Source: Gammaproteobacteria bacterium
GTDB lineage: Bacteria; Pseudomonadota; Gammaproteobacteria; RBG-16-57-12
Assembly (NCBI GenBank): GCA_021647245.1
Contig: JAKIVC010000015.1
Coordinates: 1-60,945, forward strand
Reading direction: 5' to 3'
DNA length: 60,945 nucleotides
Positions within the stretch are counted from its first letter, which is position 1. The number at the start of each line of letters is the position of its first letter. Position numbers and translations under genes: made by a program. Positions 27,257-37,184 of this stretch are shown here, one piece after another. The notes beneath the pieces were generated by a model that worked only from the letters and a program-made list of their open reading frames with translations, was not told where the DNA came from and made no database searches.

Positions 27257-28051
27257 TCAACCCAAAATCATCTTAAGACCAACCAGCACCAATACTGCGG
27301 CAAAAATCCGTTTCAATATCAATTGCGGGATTTTGTGTACCCGTTGGGCGCTCAGTCGTGCGGTTAACAGGCTGGTCAACAAAATACCGGCAAGTGCGGG
27401 CAGGTAGATATACCCCACGGCCCACGGTAACGCCTGCTGATGGTTCGCCTCACCCAGCCAGATAAAACTTGCCGTGCCCACCAGGGCGATGGGAAAACCA
27501 CACGCCGCTGAGGTGGCGACGGCACGCCGCATATTGACACCACACCAACTCAAAAACGGCACCATGAGGCTGCCACCACCAATGCCCAACAGTGCAGAGA
27601 CCGCTCCGGTTGCGCTACCGGCTACGGAGTAGACCCAGCGGCTGTGCGCTGATCGCGGTGATTTTGGGATCAGCGAGAAGAGTATTTGGGCCGCAACCAA
27701 CAGCTCAAAAAAACCGAAAAGTATTCGCAAGGTGCGACTCTCCAGTTGATCGGCCATCAGGCTGCCTGCAACCACGCCCAAGATGATGCCCGGTAGCAGT
27801 TGACGCAGCTGCGGCCACTGCACGCTTCCCTGCTGGTGGTGGCTATAGATTGATGAGAGGGAGGTGAAGATAATAGTGGCCAGCGAGGTGCCAATGGCCA
27901 TGTGCATTACCTGCTCACTCGGCAGTCCCTGCGCGCCAAACAGCATATAGAGTGCGGGCACAATAATCACTCCGCCACCCAAGCCCAGCAACCCTGCGGT
28001 GGCACCCGCAATCAGCCCCAGCGCAAGATAGATGAATAGACCCTCAATCAT
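27257..28051 (-). CDS. TauE/SafE-family sulfite/sulfonate-type exporter
   Basis: A 264-residue inner-membrane protein with about eight membrane helices in two repeats. Typical marks are the N-terminal GATAGLLGLGGGVIIVP and the second-half ALLGIGGGSLMVP. The family (PF01925) carries sulfite, sulfoacetate or other anions out of the cell; in a sulfur oxidiser sulfite is the natural guess, but the substrate is not shown. It starts 8 bp after the aldehyde dehydrogenase stop on the same strand, so the two form one unit. Confidence 0.88.
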   Translation of the reverse strand: MIEGLFIYLALGLIAGATAGLLGLGGGVIIVPALYMLFGAQGLPSEQVMHMAIGTSLATIIFTSLSSIYSHHQQGSVQWPQLRQLLPGIILGVVAGSLMADQLESRTLRILFGFFELLVAAQILFSLIPKSPRSAHSRWVYSVAGSATGAVSALLGIGGGSLMVPFLSWCGVNMRRAVATSAACGFPIALVGTASFIWLGEANHQQALPWAVGYIYLPALAGILLTSLLTARLSAQRVHKIPQLILKRIFAAVLVLVGLKMILG

Positions 28052-28059
28052 CTACCTGG

Positions 28060-29424
28060 CTATCGCATCCAGATCGTCTTGGCATTCACAAATTCACGAA
28101 TCCCCAGCAGACTCAGCTCCCGACCATAGCCGGACTGCTTGATGCCACCGAAAGGCAAACGCGCATCACTTTTGACCATACCATTGACAAAAACAGCCCC
28201 GGCCTCTACCTGCCGCGCCAACTGCTCGCCACGCGGGAGGTTTTCCGTCCAGACACTACCACCCAGCCCAAAAACAGAGTCATTGGCAACCTTTATCGCC
28301 TCACCCTCGGTTTCAACCCTGATCACGATGGCCACCGGGCCAAACAGCTCTTCACTATAAGCCAACATACCCGGCTTAACATGATCCAAAATTGAGGGTA
28401 GATAAAATGCCCCCGCCCCGCTAACGGGCTGACAGCCGGTTAATGCCTTGGCTCCCTGTTCAACTGAAGTGAGTACCTGCTGGTGAAGCTCATTCCGCAA
28501 ATCCACCCGCGCCATCGGTGCCAATGATGTTGTTTCATCCATGGGGTTGCCCACTTTGAGCTGCTCTACCGCTGTTTTAAATTGCGCAACAAATTGCTGC
28601 GCAATCGCCGCTACCACAATAAAGCGTTTTGCCGCGATACAGCTCTGCCCTGCATTGAGGTAACGCGAGGCAACCGCCGCTCGCACTGCTTGCTCGATAT
28701 GGGCATCTTCCAGCACAATAAAGGGGTCTGAACCACCCAGCTCCAGCACGCATTTTTTAAGTGCGCCTCCCGCCACTGCCGCCACCTGCCGACCCGCCGG
28801 TGTGCTGCCGGTGAGTGACACCGCGTGCACTCGATCATCTTCAATCACCGCTTTCACTTGTGATGCCTTGATCATCAAGCTGGTGAAGAGACCTTCCGGC
28901 AGTCCGGCATCGATCATTAATTGTTGTAGTGCCAACGCACATTGCGGCACATTCGAGGCGTGTTTTAACAGTGCACAATTTCCTGCCATCAGTACCGGCA
29001 CCGCAAAACGCATCACCTGCCACAGAGGGAAGTTCCATGGCATGATCGCCAGAATGGTGCCAAGCGGCTGATAGGCGACCAAGCTACGTCCAGCATCTGA
29101 CTCAAGCACTTCATCAGCCAGAAACGTGGCGGCATTGCTCGCATAGTAGTCACAAATGTCAGCACATTTATCCACTTCTGCCAGTGACTCTCTATATAGC
29201 TTGCCCATCTCCTGAGTGATGAGTGTAGCCAGCAACGCTTTACGCTCACGAACCACCTGGCCTAGCTTGCGCAGATAAACTGCACGTTCAGCAATCGGCA
29301 CGGCGGCCCAGTATGGCACCATTTTAGCGCTTTTTTGCAGTGCGCCCTCTATCTGAGCATCACCCCAACTGGGAATCTCTTTTAAAGTGCGCCCATCAAG
29401 CGGACTAATAACCTTAAATGTCAT
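28060..29424 (-). CDS. NAD(P)-dependent aldehyde dehydrogenase, succinate-semialdehyde type
   Basis: A 454-residue enzyme of the ALDH superfamily. It has PWNFPLWQVMR (cofactor), LTGSTPAGRQVAA, catalytic Glu in LELGGSDPFIV and Cys in GQSCIAAKRFIV, and the end signature PFGGIKQSGYGRE. The short form and its motifs resemble the NAD-dependent succinate-semialdehyde dehydrogenase group (Sad/GabD-like); the exact substrate is uncertain. I start at ATG 29424 (MTFKVISPLDG), preceded by GGAGG; an upstream extension to 29532 has no similarity and reaches into the cca promoter. Confidence 0.92.
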   Translation of the reverse strand: MTFKVISPLDGRTLKEIPSWGDAQIEGALQKSAKMVPYWAAVPIAERAVYLRKLGQVVRERKALLATLITQEMGKLYRESLAEVDKCADICDYYASNAATFLADEVLESDAGRSLVAYQPLGTILAIMPWNFPLWQVMRFAVPVLMAGNCALLKHASNVPQCALALQQLMIDAGLPEGLFTSLMIKASQVKAVIEDDRVHAVSLTGSTPAGRQVAAVAGGALKKCVLELGGSDPFIVLEDAHIEQAVRAAVASRYLNAGQSCIAAKRFIVVAAIAQQFVAQFKTAVEQLKVGNPMDETTSLAPMARVDLRNELHQQVLTSVEQGAKALTGCQPVSGAGAFYLPSILDHVKPGMLAYSEELFGPVAIVIRVETEGEAIKVANDSVFGLGGSVWTENLPRGEQLARQVEAGAVFVNGMVKSDARLPFGGIKQSGYGRELSLLGIREFVNAKTIWMR

Positions 29425-29552
29425 GGCGGCCTCCAATAACCGTTGACGATAACTCGCTTTGCAATCTGTTAGAATCGCTAAGCAGCCTCTACTATACAGG
29501 CGGGAGGCTGCTGATAGATAGCCCAACAACAACCCATATTTTGGAGTAATTT

Positions 29553-30800
29553 ATGCAAATATACCTAGTCGGTGGCGCTGTGCGTGACAAGCTTCTCCAG
29601 CGCGCAGTTCATGAACGTGACTGGGTTGTTGTTGGGGCGACACCACAGGAGATGCTATCGCAAGGGTATCGCCAGGTAGGGAAAGATTTTCCGGTGTTCC
29701 TTCATCCCGAGAGCAATGAAGAGTACGCCCTTGCCCGTACCGAACGTAAGACCGCACCCGGCTACTACGGCTTTGATGTACAGGCTGCGCCCGATGTCTC
29801 GCTGGAAGAGGATCTACTGCGGCGCGACCTCACCATCAACGCCATCGCAGAGGGTCACAATGGCCAACTGATCGACCCCTTTAATGGTCAGCAGGATATT
29901 AAAAACAGAGTTTTACGCCACGTCTCGCCCGCTTTTTCAGAAGATCCGGTACGCATTTTACGCCTTGCGCGCTTTGCCGCTCGCTTTGCTCATCTTGGCT
30001 TTAGTATCGCGGATGAGACCATGACACTGATGCGTGAGATGGTTGAAAACGGTGAAGTGGATGCATTAGTCGCCGAACGGGTCTGGACAGAGCTTGATAA
30101 AGCACTGCGTGAGCAGACCCCAAGTCGTTTTATTGAAGTGCTGCGTGAGTGTGGCGCACTGGCGCGCCTCTTTCCTGAAATCGACCACCTGTTTGGCGTA
30201 CCACAACCCGCCAAATATCACCCCGAAATTGATACCGGCCTGCACACAATGATGGCATTACAGCAGGCCGCCCGGCTGAGTAGCGACAATACCGTGCGCT
30301 TTGCCGCACTCATGCACGACCTCGGAAAGGGGGACACCGACCCCGAACTGTGGCCCAAACACCACGCCCACGAACAGCGCGGCGTACCGTTAGTAGAAGC
30401 ACTCTGTGAGCGCTTTAGAGTGCCCAATGAGTATAAAGAGTTGGCACTTATGGTCACCCGCTATCACGGAAAATATCACCGTGCGGGTGAAATGCGCCCG
30501 GGTAAGCTACTGCAACTGCTTGAAGATTGTGATGCACTGCGCCGCCCGCAACGCTTTGAGCTGTTTTTAATTGCCTGCGAAGCCGACTCCCGGGGGCGTA
30601 CTGGCTTTGAGGGTAAAGCGTACTCACAGCCAGCCCTTCTAAAGGCAGCGCTGAATGCGGCGCAACGGGTTACCGCCCAGCCATTTATTGCTCAAGAACT
30701 AAAGGGTGTTGCGATAAAAGAAGCGATGCAGCAGGCACGCATTCAAGCCATACAAAAAATCACAAGCAAGCAGATTAACAACCCACCCCAGCCCTTGTAA
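29553..30800 (+). CDS. cca: multifunctional CCA tRNA nucleotidyltransferase
   Basis: A 415-residue enzyme that adds CCA to tRNA 3' ends. The nucleotidyltransferase head has GGAVRDKLL and ERDWVVVG, then the second motif RRDLTINAIA; a C-terminal HD domain with MHDLGKG (near residue 254) gives the 2',3'-cyclic phosphodiesterase and phosphatase activities of the gammaproteobacterial type. GGAG precedes ATG 29553. It is divergent from the aldehyde dehydrogenase. Confidence 0.96.
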   Translation: MQIYLVGGAVRDKLLQRAVHERDWVVVGATPQEMLSQGYRQVGKDFPVFLHPESNEEYALARTERKTAPGYYGFDVQAAPDVSLEEDLLRRDLTINAIAEGHNGQLIDPFNGQQDIKNRVLRHVSPAFSEDPVRILRLARFAARFAHLGFSIADETMTLMREMVENGEVDALVAERVWTELDKALREQTPSRFIEVLRECGALARLFPEIDHLFGVPQPAKYHPEIDTGLHTMMALQQAARLSSDNTVRFAALMHDLGKGDTDPELWPKHHAHEQRGVPLVEALCERFRVPNEYKELALMVTRYHGKYHRAGEMRPGKLLQLLEDCDALRRPQRFELFLIACEADSRGRTGFEGKAYSQPALLKAALNAAQRVTAQPFIAQELKGVAIKEAMQQARIQAIQKITSKQINNPPQPL

Positions 30801-30944
30801 AAGGGTCAATATCTCTTACACAGTGCCAGGTGGCCCACAAAAACAGACAACCAGGCCCTTGTTCTTAGAGGAATACACTGAGTAGTTACGCCCTTTTTAT
30901 CCGTGCATCCTCTCCTGAAAAAATCTCAGCTTACATTTACGACA

Positions 30945-30978
30945 AAAAAAAGCCCCGCCTTGCCGCGGGGCTTTTTTG
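30945..30978. terminator. bidirectional rho-independent terminator
   Basis: gccccgc / gcggggc stem with A run before and T run after, between convergent cca and the polysaccharide deacetylase gene. Works on both strands by its symmetry. Confidence 0.92.
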
Positions 30979-31047
30979 TTACACCCACCTTACATTCTGA
31001 CTAGAAGCTTATCCTGAGTCGAGTAATTATCGGCCGGGTAAAATGAA

Positions 31048-32097
31048 TTATAAATCCGGCGAAGGCATGACTACCCAAAGCTGGCTAAACCACTGGTAGC
31101 GTCGCCTACTATCGGGCGCGGTGCAAGTATATCGATGTCGACCAACAGACAATGGCTTGACCGCCTGTATTGAAAACTGAAGACGCTCTCTGTCCAGCCA
31201 CTCAATATCCATCCTTCCCTGACCTGATGCGTAACACGCCAACTCAGCAACACCCTCCACACTCTTCTCCAGAGCAATCACAAGTTGTGGTGCATGCTGA
31301 CCGCGCCAGATCGGATTTTCAATGGATTGTTGCGCGATTGCCAGTGGGTAGCTGTTAACCTTTAATGCAAAATCAGCCATGTCACTATAATGCTCATTAA
31401 TCGGAAAACGCGCAACTGCCTGTGGATTACTTTTAGCCGATATAGCCCCCGAGTGCTGGCCAATACCGTAATAACCAAGTAATTTAACAATCGCCATCAG
31501 CTCGGTTGAATACTCACCATAAGGGTAGGCAAAAAAATTGGGCGCATCACCCAACTCTTCCATCAGGCGCTGCTGGGCGTTCTCTATCTCCCCCATCACG
31601 CGCTGCTGATACTCACGCTCTGTTTCACCCGCCAAAGCCCGTACCATGTAGGCGTGACTTTTGCTATGATTCGCAATCGTCACGCCTGCGGCTTTCATCT
31701 CCCGCAATTGAGGCCAACTCAGATAGCGCCGAAACCCCTGATCAACAGGATCTGTCGCCACAAACAGAGTGAAAGGAAAACCCTTCGCCTGTAATCGCGG
31801 AAAAGCTTCTGTATATACCGATAGGTAGGCATCATCAAACGTGATGGCAATCGTGCGTTCAGGCAACCTTTCACCACTCAAAAGCAGTGTCAATATTCTC
31901 GACAATGGCCACACATTGAAGTCATGCTGCTGTAGATAATCAAGTTGCTGCTCGAACTGTTCAAGGGTTACATTGGTAGTAGGAATATCATCCTCCCCCA
32001 CCCGATGGTAGGTCAATACCACAGCACTGCTCGCCCACAGCGGGGTCACGATAATAAAGTAAAAAAAAGAAAACCATGCAATTGAAAAAATTTTCAT
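31048..32097 (-). CDS. exported polysaccharide deacetylase
   Basis: A 349-residue protein with a signal peptide or anchor (FSIAWFSFFYFIIVTPLWA). The NodB-type domain has the metal/acid motif TFDDAY near residue 87 and the H..SH motif in ANHSKSHAY, followed by FAYPYGEYS. Members remove acetyl groups from N-acetylglucosamine polymers such as chitin, peptidoglycan or PNAG. The last 100 residues form a separate domain not recognised. Substrate is not known; no pga or nod genes are nearby. Confidence 0.88.
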   Translation of the reverse strand: MKIFSIAWFSFFYFIIVTPLWASSAVVLTYHRVGEDDIPTTNVTLEQFEQQLDYLQQHDFNVWPLSRILTLLLSGERLPERTIAITFDDAYLSVYTEAFPRLQAKGFPFTLFVATDPVDQGFRRYLSWPQLREMKAAGVTIANHSKSHAYMVRALAGETEREYQQRVMGEIENAQQRLMEELGDAPNFFAYPYGEYSTELMAIVKLLGYYGIGQHSGAISAKSNPQAVARFPINEHYSDMADFALKVNSYPLAIAQQSIENPIWRGQHAPQLVIALEKSVEGVAELACYASGQGRMDIEWLDRERLQFSIQAVKPLSVGRHRYTCTAPDSRRRYQWFSQLWVVMPSPDL

Positions 32098-32130
32098 AAC
32101 AGCAACCAGACTTTATTTTTCAAAGTAGTA

Positions 32131-32157
32131 AAACAAAAAAGGCGGCCAATGGCCGCC
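32131..32157 (-). terminator. rho-independent terminator of prkB
   Basis: ggcggcca / tggccgcc stem followed on the minus strand by TTTTTTGTTTT, 28 bp past the phosphoribulokinase stop. Confidence 0.92.
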
Positions 32158-32184
32158 TCTTATTTAACGCAACTCGACTAATTA

Positions 32185-33051
32185 TTAGCGATCACGTTTT
32201 TCCAACATATCATGAATCATTGGCGTTAAAATCAACTCCATTGCAAAGCCCATTTTGCCACCCGGAACAACCAGGGTATTTGGACGGGACATGAATGAGT
32301 CATGAATCATGCTCTGCAGGTACTGGAAGTCAACTGAACGATGGTCACGGAAGCGGATAACAATCATCGACTCATCCGGTGTGGGTATATCACGCGCAAT
32401 GAAAGGATTTGAGGTGTCAACCGTTGGTACCCGCTGGAAGTTGATGTGTGTACGGGAAAACTGGGGCGTGACATAGTGCGTATAGTCTGGCATACGACGC
32501 AGGATAGTGTCGTTCACCGCCTCAACAGAGTAACCACGCTGGGCCGTATCGCGGTGAATCTTCTGAATCCACTCAAGATTAACAATCGGCACAACACCGA
32601 TTAGCATATCGACAAAGCGCGCCGCATTGACATCACCATCAACAACTCCGCCGTGCAGCCCTTCATAAAAGAGCAGGTCGGAACCCTCAGGAATATCTTC
32701 CCAAGGTGTAAACGTACCTGCGGGCTGGCCATATGGCTCTGCCTCTTCATCATTGTGCAGGTAGTAGCGCTTTTTACCTGCGCCGGTTTCACCGTAGACT
32801 TTAAACAGCTCTTCGATCTTGTCGAATTCGTTGCCTTGTGCTCCAAAGTGGCTCAGAACGCGACCCTCTTCCTGTGCCTTTGCAAGCTCTTCTTTCATTT
32901 GCACACGGTCATAACGGTGAAAACTATCGCCCTCAACCACCACCGGATTGACACCTTCACGACGAAAGATGTGCTCAAAAGCATTTTTTACAGTTGAAGT
33001 GCCGGCACCTGAAGAGCCGGTTACAGCGATAACTGGATGTTTGGCAGACAT
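32185..33051 (-). CDS. prkB: phosphoribulokinase, class I
   Basis: A 288-residue enzyme that phosphorylates ribulose-5-phosphate to ribulose-1,5-bisphosphate, the Calvin-cycle step before RuBisCO. It has the P-loop GSSGAGTST (residues 12-20), VEGDSFHRYDR, FYEGLHGG with the catalytic acid, and RRMPDYTHY. This short class I form is the one of proteobacterial autotrophs, not the thioredoxin-regulated plant class. GGGAGAG lies 5 nt before ATG 33051. No RuBisCO gene is in the window. Confidence 0.96.
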   Translation of the reverse strand: MSAKHPVIAVTGSSGAGTSTVKNAFEHIFRREGVNPVVVEGDSFHRYDRVQMKEELAKAQEEGRVLSHFGAQGNEFDKIEELFKVYGETGAGKKRYYLHNDEEAEPYGQPAGTFTPWEDIPEGSDLLFYEGLHGGVVDGDVNAARFVDMLIGVVPIVNLEWIQKIHRDTAQRGYSVEAVNDTILRRMPDYTHYVTPQFSRTHINFQRVPTVDTSNPFIARDIPTPDESMIVIRFRDHRSVDFQYLQSMIHDSFMSRPNTLVVPGGKMGFAMELILTPMIHDMLEKRDR

Positions 33052-33206
33052 AGAGTCTCTCCCTTAAACAATATTAAAAAGCAAAACCTGTGTGACGTTT
33101 TCATTGCCAATGATCAACATGGACATGCGCCAGAATCCGGCTATTCTAGCATAATTTCATGAATAAAAAATAACCACAAAATCATGACGTTATAAATTGG
33201 TTAGCC

Positions 33207-35486
33207 CTAATCTGGGGCGCTCTCTTCAACCGGCACCGCATAGCCACACTCTTTTTGTGGGCAGATCTTCTCAGCGCCTTTCCGTTTCGTGGTTTTGAGC
33301 GTCAAAATAGGCCAGCCACAATCCGGACAGGCTTCATCCACCGGCTCATTCCACACGGCATATTTACAGTCTGGGTAACTGGAGCAGGAGTAGAAAATTT
33401 TGCCGTAACGTGATTTACGCATCAGCATCTGCCCCTTACCGCACTCGGGGCAGGCAACGCCTGTCTCGGCGGGCTTTTCAATCGGCTCCAGATGCTTACA
33501 TTTTGGATAGGCGCTACACCCTATAAACTTCCCATAACGCCCTTGGCGTATAAAAAGTGGCGCATCACAACTCGGACACGTCCTCCCCTCGACCACTTCA
33601 GGTGTATTCCCACCCTCCTCACCATCGAGGCTGCGGGTGTAGTCACACTCAGGGTATCCGCTGCAACCGATAAAGGTACCCCTACGACCAAGGCGCTTAC
33701 TGAGTGGCTTGTCGCACTTGGGGCATTTTTCATCCAGCTCTTCCTGGGTAACATCCTTACGACTGACCGACTGTTCTTTATCATCCACCAGCGCTTTAAA
33801 TGGCCCCCAGAATTTTTTCATCAGCGGGATCCACTCTTTTTCCCCCCTGGAGACCTCATCAAGTTCATCTTCCAGCTTTGCGGTGAAATTGTAATCAACG
33901 TACTGAGTGAAGTGCTCCGTCAAAAATTTATTAACAACACGACCAACATCTGTTGGTGTGAAGCGGCGCTTTTCCAGATCAACATATTCACGAGAGGTGA
34001 GCGTTGAAATAATACTGGCGTAGGTAGAGGGACGGCCTATACCGTGCTCTTCCAGTGTTTTGACCAGGCTCGCCTCTGTGTAGCGCGGGGGTGGCTCGGT
34101 GAAGTGCTGCTCTGCCCTGATTTCATTCAATTCGACCGTATCGCCCTCTTTCATCGGCGGCAGCAAGCGCTCGTCATCGGAGCCTGATTTGGCATCGTCG
34201 ACACTCTCTTGGTAAACCGCCATAAAGCCTAGCTTGGCTATGGTTGAGCCGGTAGCACGAAACAGATTTTCAGGCTCTCCCGCCATCAGGTCAATACCGA
34301 CGGTATGAATGGTTGCATGCACCATCTGAGAGGCGATTGAACGTTTCCAGATAAGATCGTACAACCGCGCCTGATCCTTGCTTAAAGCGCCCTTGATTTT
34401 ATCGGGCCGCAGAGAGGCACTGGTTGGTCGAACCGCCTCATGCGCCTCTTGAGCGTTCTTAGCCTTTGTTTTAAACACGCGAGGCTTTTCAGGCAGGTTT
34501 TCTGCACCATAGCGCTCGCTGATTAGCGCCCGAATATCGGCCAATGCATCCTGAGAGAGTGTCACCGAATCAGTACGCATGTAAGTAATTAAACCAATGG
34601 TTTCACCATCAACCTCAATCCCCTCATAGAGCTGCTGAGCGGTACGCATAGTGCGTTGCGTAGAGAAGCCTAGTTTTCGTGAGGCCTCTTGTTGCAGTGT
34701 TGAGGTGGTAAAAGGTGCGGCGGGGTTACGCTTTCGCTGTTTTTTGTCAACATTGGTAACCGTCAACTTTCCAGCAGAAGCGGCAACCAGGTCAGCACGC
34801 ACTGCATTGGCCTGTTCAGTCTCGGTAATACTAAATTGGGAGAGCTTGTCACCATGATAGCGAGCCAGCTTGGCAGAGAAGTCGGGGGTGTCGGCTTCAA
34901 TGCTCCAGTATTCACGGGACTGGAACTTTTCAATCTCCAGCTCACGCTCAACGATCATCCGCAGTGCCGGACTCTGAACGCGGCCGGCAGAGAGACCCCT
35001 ACGTATTTTTTTCCACAAAAGGGGAGAGAGGTTAAAGCCAACCAGATAGTCCAACGCACGGCGGCTCTGCTGCGCGTTCACTAGATCCATCGAGAGCTCG
35101 CGAGGGTGCTTTATGGCCTCTTGAATCGCACGCTTGGTGATTTCGTGAAAAACTACCCGCGCACACTTTTTCCCTTTTAGCGCGCCCTCCTTCTCCAACA
35201 GGTCATACAGGTGCCAGGATATCGCTTCACCCTCGCGATCCGGATCCGTTGCCAGTAACAGAGTATCTGCCTTTTTCATCGCTTTGCGAATAGCATCAAC
35301 ATGTCGCTGATTTTTTTCAATAACCTGATACTTCATAGTGAAGTTTTCAGTATCGACAGCACCCTCTTTGGGCAACAGATCACGCACATGCCCATAGGAT
35401 GCAAGCACATAATAATCTTTACCGAGGTACTTATTTATTGTCTTCGCTTTGGCGGGCGATTCGACGATAACGAGTTTTGAGGCCAT
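33207..35486 (-). CDS. topA: DNA topoisomerase I
   Basis: A 759-residue type IA topoisomerase that relaxes negative supercoils. N-terminal TOPRIM has VESPAKAKTI and DPDREGEAI; the active-site tyrosine is in ITYMRTDSV; the C-terminus has four four-cysteine zinc fingers (starting CPKC, CPSC, CPEC and CPDC) where E. coli has three plus two zinc-less ones. It follows smg by 91 bp on the same strand, the usual gammaproteobacterial order. Confidence 0.97.
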   Translation of the reverse strand: MASKLVIVESPAKAKTINKYLGKDYYVLASYGHVRDLLPKEGAVDTENFTMKYQVIEKNQRHVDAIRKAMKKADTLLLATDPDREGEAISWHLYDLLEKEGALKGKKCARVVFHEITKRAIQEAIKHPRELSMDLVNAQQSRRALDYLVGFNLSPLLWKKIRRGLSAGRVQSPALRMIVERELEIEKFQSREYWSIEADTPDFSAKLARYHGDKLSQFSITETEQANAVRADLVAASAGKLTVTNVDKKQRKRNPAAPFTTSTLQQEASRKLGFSTQRTMRTAQQLYEGIEVDGETIGLITYMRTDSVTLSQDALADIRALISERYGAENLPEKPRVFKTKAKNAQEAHEAVRPTSASLRPDKIKGALSKDQARLYDLIWKRSIASQMVHATIHTVGIDLMAGEPENLFRATGSTIAKLGFMAVYQESVDDAKSGSDDERLLPPMKEGDTVELNEIRAEQHFTEPPPRYTEASLVKTLEEHGIGRPSTYASIISTLTSREYVDLEKRRFTPTDVGRVVNKFLTEHFTQYVDYNFTAKLEDELDEVSRGEKEWIPLMKKFWGPFKALVDDKEQSVSRKDVTQEELDEKCPKCDKPLSKRLGRRGTFIGCSGYPECDYTRSLDGEEGGNTPEVVEGRTCPSCDAPLFIRQGRYGKFIGCSAYPKCKHLEPIEKPAETGVACPECGKGQMLMRKSRYGKIFYSCSSYPDCKYAVWNEPVDEACPDCGWPILTLKTTKRKGAEKICPQKECGYAVPVEESAPD

Positions 35487-35577
35487 AAGTAGGTTGTGAT
35501 TCTTTGTGAGAGATGTCCGCTGCCTAAACCGGCAGCACTATAGGTATCGGGTGTTCAAAAACAGTGCAAAGAGCCGC

Positions 35578-36054
35578 CTAATGAACGGCGCTCTCATTTT
35601 CCTGGAAGACAATGTTCTCCATCCATGCAAATTCAGCCTCTTGTCCAGGCCGGTTGTAGAGTACCAGCATCACAATCCATTTCACTTGATCAAGCTCAAT
35701 TTCATCGCTCTCCAGTGCCATGATGCGATCCAGCACCAGCTCCCGCGAAATAGCATCTAGAATACCAAACGCTTCCATTGAGATAAGGAACCCCTGACAA
35801 CTCAAGTCAAGCCGCGAACACTCGTAACTGCTAAAGATGCGAGTGGCCTGGCCAGGGCGTTTTGGTAACGATGGGCTAATACCCTCCAAGTCACTCAAGC
35901 CCTCTAACCAGCAGAACGCCTTATGGATTTGCTGTGGTTCAAAGCCGGCTTCAGCCAGCTCATCTTGTAGTGTCGCCTGATCCGCTTCCGGGCCGTCACT
36001 TTCAAGGTGATTTTCAAAGAGATAGATAAGGATATCCAGTACATTTTCTTTCAT
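35578..36054 (-). CDS. smg: Smg family protein (DUF494)
   Basis: A 158-residue acidic, helical protein: KENVLDILIYLFENH at the start and a helix ending WIVMLVLYNRPGQEAEFAWMENIVF. The family has no set biochemical role; it sits next to dprA in most Gammaproteobacteria, as here. The start overlaps the end of dprA by 4 bp (ATGA). Confidence 0.92.
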   Translation of the reverse strand: MKENVLDILIYLFENHLESDGPEADQATLQDELAEAGFEPQQIHKAFCWLEGLSDLEGISPSLPKRPGQATRIFSSYECSRLDLSCQGFLISMEAFGILDAISRELVLDRIMALESDEIELDQVKWIVMLVLYNRPGQEAEFAWMENIVFQENESAVH

Positions 36055-37157
36055 TTAGTCACCTTTTCAGGAAGCTTGTAATAGCGTCCCGCGGAGGATA
36101 CAACGAGGTCATTTAGCTCTAGCTGTATCAGCATGGAGGAAATTTGTTCCGCCGTCAATCCACAGCGCGCAATCAATTCGTCCACTGAAACGGGGTCATC
36201 GCCAATATTCTTCAAAAGCAGCTCCAGTGACTCATCCAACTGCACATTTAAACCGCTTTCCGGTGGTTCAGTTTTCGATGATAGAAAAGGTGATAGCTGA
36301 ACATCAATCTCTTGTAAAATATCTGATAGCGACTCAACCAGTTTTGCCCCGTCACGCAGCAGCTGATGGCACCCTTTGCTCATCGGGTTATGGATTGAAC
36401 CCGGTATTGCAAACACCTCACGCCCCTGCTCGGCAGCTAGGCGCGCACTGATCAGCGAGCCACTTGCTAAGCCCGCCTCAACCACCAGCACGCCGAGTGA
36501 CAAACCACTGATAATACGGTTGCGGCGGGGGAAGTTCCCAGGATTGGGAGTGGTGCCCAGCGGGAACTCTGAAATCACCACGCCTGATTCAATAATTTGC
36601 CGCGCTAAAGCGTGATTACTGCGCGGGTAGAGAATATCCAGACCGGTACCCGTGACCGCAATCGTCTGCCCCTGCGAACTGAGCGCTCCTTTATGCGCTT
36701 CTGCATCGACACCCATCGCCAGGCCACTGGTAATAATCAGACCTGCCTGGCTCAGCGCATACGCAAAGTTATACGCATTTTGCAGACCTTGAGGTGTGGG
36801 ATTTCGACTCCCCACAATGGCTATTTGGGGATCTTTCAGCAGGTCAACATCACCCTTGGCAAACAACAGAGGCGGGGGATCTGCAATCTGCTTTAAAAGC
36901 GATGGGTAATCGGGACTACTGAGGGGAATAATATGGCAAGCCGGCTGCTCTGCCCATAAAAGAGCCTTCTCAGTACGCTTCCAGCCAGGGTTTTTTATAT
37001 AGGCTTGAGCGCGCTGGGGAAGCTTTGACAATAGCTCATCATGACCGCCACTAAACAATCTTTCTGGGGTGTCAATATGCTCTAGTATTGCGCGGTAACG
37101 ACGTGGCCCTATCGTAGGAGTGTGCAGTAACTCCAGCCAGTACCTGATCTCATCCAT
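36051..37157 (-). CDS. dprA: DNA-processing protein A
   Basis: A 368-residue protein. DprA loads RecA onto incoming single-stranded DNA in natural transformation. The Rossmann core has IVGSRNPTPQG, SGLAMGVDAEAH, GTGLDILYP and FPRRNRIISGLS; a short N-terminal helix-hairpin region precedes it and a winged helix (ARCGLTAEQISSML) closes it. It is transcribed after a LysM gene and before smg and topA. Its presence does not by itself show competence. Confidence 0.95.
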   Translation of the reverse strand: MDEIRYWLELLHTPTIGPRRYRAILEHIDTPERLFSGGHDELLSKLPQRAQAYIKNPGWKRTEKALLWAEQPACHIIPLSSPDYPSLLKQIADPPPLLFAKGDVDLLKDPQIAIVGSRNPTPQGLQNAYNFAYALSQAGLIITSGLAMGVDAEAHKGALSSQGQTIAVTGTGLDILYPRSNHALARQIIESGVVISEFPLGTTPNPGNFPRRNRIISGLSLGVLVVEAGLASGSLISARLAAEQGREVFAIPGSIHNPMSKGCHQLLRDGAKLVESLSDILQEIDVQLSPFLSSKTEPPESGLNVQLDESLELLLKNIGDDPVSVDELIARCGLTAEQISSMLIQLELNDLVVSSAGRYYKLPEKVTK

Positions 37158-37184
37158 GAGCTGATTCCCTGCTTAGTCCAAGGG

